Shown here one piece after another: positions 30,745-34,295 of a stretch of DNA of 34,295 nt. Each line of letters opens with the position of its first letter. Position 1 is the stretch's first letter. The notes beneath the pieces were generated by a model. That model did no database searches. It was not told the DNA's origin and saw only the letters and a list, made by a program, of their open reading frames with translations. The position numbers were made by a program, and so were the translations under genes. The stretch is from positions 1 to 34,295 of the forward strand of contig NZ_MUKA01000141.1 in the NCBI RefSeq assembly GCF_002150735.1, written 5' to 3'. Source of the stretch: Streptomyces africanus (GTDB taxonomy: Bacteria > Actinomycetota > Actinomycetes > Streptomycetales > Streptomycetaceae).

Positions 30745-31235
30745 GCCCGGCTCCAGTCGCCCGACTTGCCGCCCGTCTTCTCCTCCACCCGTACGTCCGT
30801 GATGACCGCTCCCTTGTCGACCGCCTTGACCATGTCGATCACGGTGAGCGCGGCGACGGAGACCGCGGTGAGGGCCTCCATCTCGACGCCCGTGCGGTCC
30901 GTCGTCTTCACGGTGGCCAGGATCTCCACCGCGTCGTCCGCGACCGACAGGTCCAGTTTCACACCGGACACCGACAAGGGGTGACACAGCGGGATCAGGT
31001 CCGGGGTGCGTTTGGCGCCCATGATCCCGGCGATCCGCGCGGTCGCCAGGGCGTCGCCCTTGGGGACGCCCTCGCCGCGCAGCAGTTCGATCACGCGGGG
31101 CGAGACGAGGACGCGTCCGCTGGCGCGGGCGGTGCGGGCGGTCACGTCCTTCTCGGACACGTCGACCATGCGGGCGGCACCCGCCTCGTCGATGTGCGTC
31201 AGGCGGTCCTGCGTAGGGGGGTCCTGCATGTTCAT
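30741..31235 (-). CDS. moaC: Cyclic pyranopterin monophosphate synthase MoaC
   Basis: A 164-residue enzyme of the first step of molybdenum cofactor synthesis, acting after MoaA. Highly conserved segments are [41 protein letters not shown] at about 69-88, and [27 protein letters not shown] with catalytic acidic and lysine residues. ATG 31235 is preferred (GGGAG 11 bases upstream) over ATG 31229. It follows moeA by 62 bp. Confidence 0.95.
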   Translation of the reverse strand: MNMQDPPTQDRLTHIDEAGAARMVDVSEKDVTARTARASGRVLVSPRVIELLRGEGVPKGDALATARIAGIMGAKRTPDLIPLCHPLSVSGVKLDLSVADDAVEILATVKTTDRTGVEMEALTAVSVAALTVIDMVKAVDKGAVITDVRVEEKTGGKSGDWSRA

Positions 31236-31297
31236 GCTGTGTGGCGCTCCCGGTCCGGGCCTGCTGTGCGCGACACGGTACCCCCAACCAGCGCCTC

Positions 31298-32635
31298 TCA
31301 GCCGAGCAGGACCACCTCGACCTCGGTGCCGGGCTCGACGGACTCGGTGTCCTCGGGGACCACGATCAGCGCGTCGGCGTGGGCGAGGGCCGCGATCAGG
31401 TGGGATCCGGCGCCGCCGACCGGGGTGACCCGACCGTCGGCGTACGTACCGCGCAGGAACTGGCGGCGGCCCTTCGGCGAGGTCAGCGCCTTGTCCGCGG
31501 TCAGGGTCGCCCGGGTCACCGGCCGGTGGACGTCCTGAAGGCCCATGAGAGCGCGGATCGCGGGGCGGACGAACAGTTCGAAGGAGACGTACGACGACAC
31601 CGGGTTGCCGGGCAGCGCCAGCAGCGGGGTGTGGTCGGGGCCGATGGAGCCGAAGCCCTGGGGCTTGCCGGGCTGCATGGCGAGCTTGCGGAACTCGATG
31701 CCGCTGCCCTCCTCGTCCGCGTCGGCGACGTGGGACAGGGCCTCCTTGACGACGTCGTACGCCCCGACGCTCACGCCGCCCGTGGTGACCACCAGGTCGG
31801 CGCGGACCAGCTGGTCCTCGATGGTGGAGCGCAGGGTCTCGGCGTCGTCGGCGACGGCGCCCACGCGGTAGGCGATGGCGCCGGCGTCGCGGGCGGCGGC
31901 GGTGAGGGCGAAGCTGTTGGAGTCGTAGATCTGACCGGCGCCCAGTTCCGTGTCCGGCTGGACGAGTTCGCTGCCGGTGGAGAGCACCACCACGCGCGGG
32001 CGCGGGCGCACGCGGACCGTGCCGCGGCCGATCGCGGCGAGCAGGGCGATCTGGGGCGGGCCGAGGATCGTGCCGGACTCCAGGGCGCGGTCGCCGGCCT
32101 TCACGTCACTGCCTTTCGCGCGCACGTGCGCGCGGGCCTCGGCCGGGCGGTACACCTGCACCTGCCCCGTGGCGCCCTCGGGGCCGAGGCTGCGGGCCCG
32201 CATGCCGCGCACCGGGCCCTCGCCGAGCCCGCCGTCGGTCCACTCGACGGGCACGACCGTCTCGGCGCCGGGCGGCAGCGGGGCACCGGTCATGATGCGG
32301 GCGGCCTGGCCGGGGCCCACGTGGAGCAGCTCGGCCTGGCCGGCGGCGACGTCCCCGACGACCTCCAGGGCCGCCGGGAACTCCTCGCTCGCGCCCGCCA
32401 CGTCCGCGATCCGTACCGCGTAACCGTCCATCGAGCTGTTGTCGAAGGGCGGCAGGGACACCGGCACCGTGACGTCCTCGACGAGGACGCAGCCCTGGGC
32501 GTCGAGCAGGTGCAGCTCGATGGGTTCCAGGGGGCGGACGGTGGCGAGGATGTCCTCGAGGTGCTCCTCCACCGACCAGAGGTGGTCGGGGCCGGAGTGG
32601 TCCTGGCCGGTGACGCGGGGCGCGGCGCTGCTCAA
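31298..32635 (-). CDS. moeA: Molybdopterin molybdenumtransferase MoeA / gephyrin-like protein (possible Glp)
   Basis: A 445-residue MoeA-family protein. Domain order is as in E. coli MoeA: the [13 protein letters not shown] segment (about 64-76), [14 protein letters not shown], the MPT-binding fold with [18 protein letters not shown] and [11 protein letters not shown] (about 270-290), [20 protein letters not shown], and the C-terminal domain IV. All active-site regions are present, so enzymatic function is likely. The TTG start has GAGGAG ten bases upstream at the end of galU. Position between galU and a rimJ-sepX pair is that of corynebacterial Glp, a MoeA homologue that binds FtsZ and the membrane receptor GlpR, so a second role in division is possible. 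Confidence 0.93.
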   Translation of the reverse strand: MSSAAPRVTGQDHSGPDHLWSVEEHLEDILATVRPLEPIELHLLDAQGCVLVEDVTVPVSLPPFDNSSMDGYAVRIADVAGASEEFPAALEVVGDVAAGQAELLHVGPGQAARIMTGAPLPPGAETVVPVEWTDGGLGEGPVRGMRARSLGPEGATGQVQVYRPAEARAHVRAKGSDVKAGDRALESGTILGPPQIALLAAIGRGTVRVRPRPRVVVLSTGSELVQPDTELGAGQIYDSNSFALTAAARDAGAIAYRVGAVADDAETLRSTIEDQLVRADLVVTTGGVSVGAYDVVKEALSHVADADEEGSGIEFRKLAMQPGKPQGFGSIGPDHTPLLALPGNPVSSYVSFELFVRPAIRALMGLQDVHRPVTRATLTADKALTSPKGRRQFLRGTYADGRVTPVGGAGSHLIAALAHADALIVVPEDTESVEPGTEVEVVLLG

Positions 32636-32639
32636 CGTG

Positions 32640-33542
32640 CTACATCTCCTCGGCTACGTAACTGCGAAGCCAGGTCCGGAAGTCCGGGCCCAGGTCTTCA
32701 CGTTCGCACGCGAGTCGGACGATGGCACGCAGGTAGTCGCCGCGGTCGCCGGTGTCATAGCGGCGGCCCTTGAAGACGACGCCGTGCACCGGGCCGCCGA
32801 TCTTCTCGTCCTGGGCGAGCTGCTGGAGGGCGTCCGTGAGCTGGATCTCGCCGCCGCGGCCCGGCTCGGTCTTGCGCAGTATGTCGAAGATGTGCGGGTC
32901 GAGGACGTAGCGGCCGATGATCGCGTAGTTGGACGGGGCGTCGGCCGGGTCGGGCTTCTCGACCAGGCCGCTGACCTGGACGACGTCGCTGTCCTCGGTG
33001 GTCTCCACGGCCGCGCAGCCGTAGAGGTGGATCTGCTCCGGGGCGACCTCCATGAGCGCGATGACGCTGCCGCCGCGCTGCTCCTGGACCTCGACCATGC
33101 GCTGCAGCAGGGGGTCGCGGGGGTCGATCAGGTCGTCGCCGAGGAGGACGGCGAAGGGCTCGTCCCCCACGTGCGGGGCGGCGCACAGGACGGCGTGGCC
33201 GAGGCCCTTGGGGTCGCCCTGGCGGACGTAGTGCATCGTCGCGAGGTCGCTCGACTCCTGCACCTTGGCGAGGCGGCCGGCGTCGCCCTTCTTCTGCAGC
33301 GCCGACTCCAGCTCGTAGTTGCGGTCGAAGTGGTCCTCGAGGGGGCGCTTGTTGCGGCCCGTCACCATGAGGACGTCGTCGAGACCCGCGGCGACGGCCT
33401 CCTCGACCACGTACTGGATCGCCGGCTTGTCGACGACCGGCAGCATCTCCTTGGGAGTGGCTTTGGTGGCCGGCAGGAACCGGGTGCCGAGGCCTGCTGC
33501 GGGAATGACAGCCTTGCTGATCCGAGGGTGCGACTGAGTCAT
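32640..33542 (-). CDS. galU: UTP-glucose-1-phosphate uridylyltransferase GalU
   Basis: A 300-residue cytosolic enzyme making UDP-glucose for glycans, trehalose and glycogen. The nucleotide motif is GLGTRFLPATKATPKEMLPV at residues 17-36, then KPAIQYVVEEA, LLGDDLI at about 131-137, VEKPDP, and the C-terminal GRRYDTGDRGDYL. ATG 33542 has AAGGTGG five bases upstream. It heads the leftward string galU-moeA-moaC-mogA-rimJ-like and is divergent from the folate gene. Confidence 0.95.
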   Translation of the reverse strand: MTQSHPRISKAVIPAAGLGTRFLPATKATPKEMLPVVDKPAIQYVVEEAVAAGLDDVLMVTGRNKRPLEDHFDRNYELESALQKKGDAGRLAKVQESSDLATMHYVRQGDPKGLGHAVLCAAPHVGDEPFAVLLGDDLIDPRDPLLQRMVEVQEQRGGSVIALMEVAPEQIHLYGCAAVETTEDSDVVQVSGLVEKPDPADAPSNYAIIGRYVLDPHIFDILRKTEPGRGGEIQLTDALQQLAQDEKIGGPVHGVVFKGRRYDTGDRGDYLRAIVRLACEREDLGPDFRTWLRSYVAEEM

Positions 33543-33596
33543 GCCCGCCACCTTATCCGGTGCCTTTGCATGGAATCTGCGGCTCCGGTTCATAGG

Positions 33597-33610
33597 CGCT
33601 CATATGAGCG
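33597..33610. promoter_or_regulatory. Perfect palindrome in the galU/5-FCL divergent promoter
   Basis: CGCTCATATGAGCG is a perfect 14-bp palindrome, 26 bases upstream of the TTG of the folate gene and 55 bases from galU. It overlaps likely promoter elements for both directions. Confidence 0.45.
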
Positions 33611-33635
33611 TATTGCGACGGTACGGGAGCAACCT

Positions 33636-34259
33636 TTGAGTTACATCGGACGTCCGGGTGAGCCTGACAAGCGGAGTTTGCGGTTCGAGTTCCTCGCGGT
33701 GAGGAACAGGTTGACGGCGGATGACCTGCGGGAAACGTCGGCCGCGCTGGCCGGGCGGGCGCTGGAGCTGCCCGAGTTGGCGCGGGCCGGGACGGTGGCG
33801 GCGTACGTCTCCGTGGGGAGCGAACCGGGGACGCTCGCGCTCCTGGACGCGTTGCGCGCCCGGGGTGTACGGGTCCTGCTGCCGGTGCTGCTGCCCGACA
33901 ACGACCTGGACTGGGGCGTCTACGAGGGCGAGGGCTCGCTCGCGCGCGTCCGACACGGCGGCAGGATGGCGCTCTTCGAGCCCGCGGGCGAGCGGCTCGG
34001 GCCGGACGCCGTGACCACCGCCGACGCCGTGCTGCTGCCCGGGCTGGCGGTCGACGCGCGCGGGATGCGGCTGGGGCGCGGCGGAGGCTCGTACGACCGC
34101 GTGCTGGCGCGGCTGGAGCGGGCGGGTGCGGACCCCGCGCTGGTGGTGCTGCTGTACGACTCGGAGGTCGTCGAGCACGTCCCCGAGGAGCCGCACGACC
34201 GGCCGGTGCACGCGGTGGTGACGCCGTCGGGGGTGCGGCGGTTCCGGCCGGGAACCTGA
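33636..34259 (+). CDS. 5-formyltetrahydrofolate cyclo-ligase
   Basis: A 207-residue cytosolic enzyme converting 5-formyl-THF to 5,10-methenyl-THF with ATP. Features: KRSLRFEFLAVRNRLT N-terminal helix, VAAYVSVGSEPGT, VLLPVLLPDNDLDW, LLPGLAVD, and the ATP-loop RLGRGGGSYDR at about 149-159. TTG 33636 is chosen since GGGAG lies six bases upstream; an ATG at 33570 in frame would add 22 unconserved residues. Divergence from galU is the same arrangement as Rv0992c-galU in Mycobacterium (recalled). Confidence 0.93.
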   Translation: MSYIGRPGEPDKRSLRFEFLAVRNRLTADDLRETSAALAGRALELPELARAGTVAAYVSVGSEPGTLALLDALRARGVRVLLPVLLPDNDLDWGVYEGEGSLARVRHGGRMALFEPAGERLGPDAVTTADAVLLPGLAVDARGMRLGRGGGSYDRVLARLERAGADPALVVLLYDSEVVEHVPEEPHDRPVHAVVTPSGVRRFRPGT

Positions 34260-34267
34260 CGCGAAAA

Positions 34268-34295
34268 CGGCCCTCCACGCGCGCGTGGAGGGCCG
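34268..34295. terminator. Terminator after the 5-FCL gene (reaches the window edge)
   Basis: CGGCCCTCCACGCG is followed at once by its reverse complement, a perfect 28-bp palindrome 8 bases after the stop. It folds into a GC-rich stem with a minimal loop. The sequence ends here, so any extension or T run is unseen. Confidence 0.8.

Noticed and set aside
1..34295. CRISPR array, insertion sequence, prophage or plasmid origin
   Set aside because: No regularly spaced repeats, transposase or integrase motifs, phage structural genes or iterons were seen on either strand.
34268..34295. Recombination or attachment site at the 28-bp palindrome
   Set aside because: It follows a gene stop directly and has the form of a normal GC-rich Streptomyces terminator; no second copy occurs in the window.

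Overview
The window is chromosomal DNA of a Streptomyces species. GC content is very high, nearly every codon ends in G or C, many genes start with GTG or TTG, and an SsgA-like sporulation protein (a family confined to morphologically complex actinomycetes) lies among housekeeping genes. I see about 35 protein genes, one tRNA gene, and no insertion sequence, prophage, CRISPR array or large biosynthetic cluster.

Region 1 (1-6354) concerns the cell envelope: the N-terminal two thirds of rsmI, a protein O-mannosyltransferase (pmt), two tandem paralogous penicillin-binding proteins with NTF2-like plus transpeptidase architecture, and a convergent SsgA-like protein (probably SsgE). Region 2 (6420-10148) is a nickel/cobalt ECF importer (fused cbiMN, cbiQ, cbiO) whose last gene overlaps an OhrR-type peroxide sensor, followed by ohr. 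A Nur-like site precedes cbiMN. Region 3 (10192-14596) holds a beta-lactamase-family hydrolase, a DUF1876 protein, an EamA transporter coupled to a YbaK-type editing protein, a 61-residue unknown, and a glutathione-independent formaldehyde dehydrogenase ending at a strong terminator.

Region 4 (14627-17630) is a tetR-mmpL efflux unit with paired operator-like sequences. A tricorn protease (17706-20936) with a complete catalytic set follows. Region 5 (20984-25387) contains a small hydrophilic protein, then a translationally coupled Baeyer-Villiger type monooxygenase, alpha/beta hydrolase and short-chain dehydrogenase, divergent from a MerR regulator. This looks like a complete alcohol-ketone-ester-acid cassette. 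Region 6 (25384-28135) has xth, a GNAT gene divergent from it across a palindrome, a damaged-looking EamA gene, a LuxR remnant, and tRNA-Ala(CGC).

Region 7 (28219-34295) is a long leftward gene string, galU-moeA-moaC-mogA-rimJ-like-sepX, divergent from a 5-formyltetrahydrofolate cyclo-ligase. The order matches the mycobacterial and corynebacterial cluster 5-FCL/galU/moeA/rimJ/membrane protein. In corynebacteria the MoeA-like member (Glp) and the membrane protein (GlpR, related to SepX) act in cell division. The notable difference here is two molybdopterin genes inserted inside the string. This is the strongest candidate for an underappreciated system: a gephyrin-like protein that may serve both cofactor synthesis and septation.
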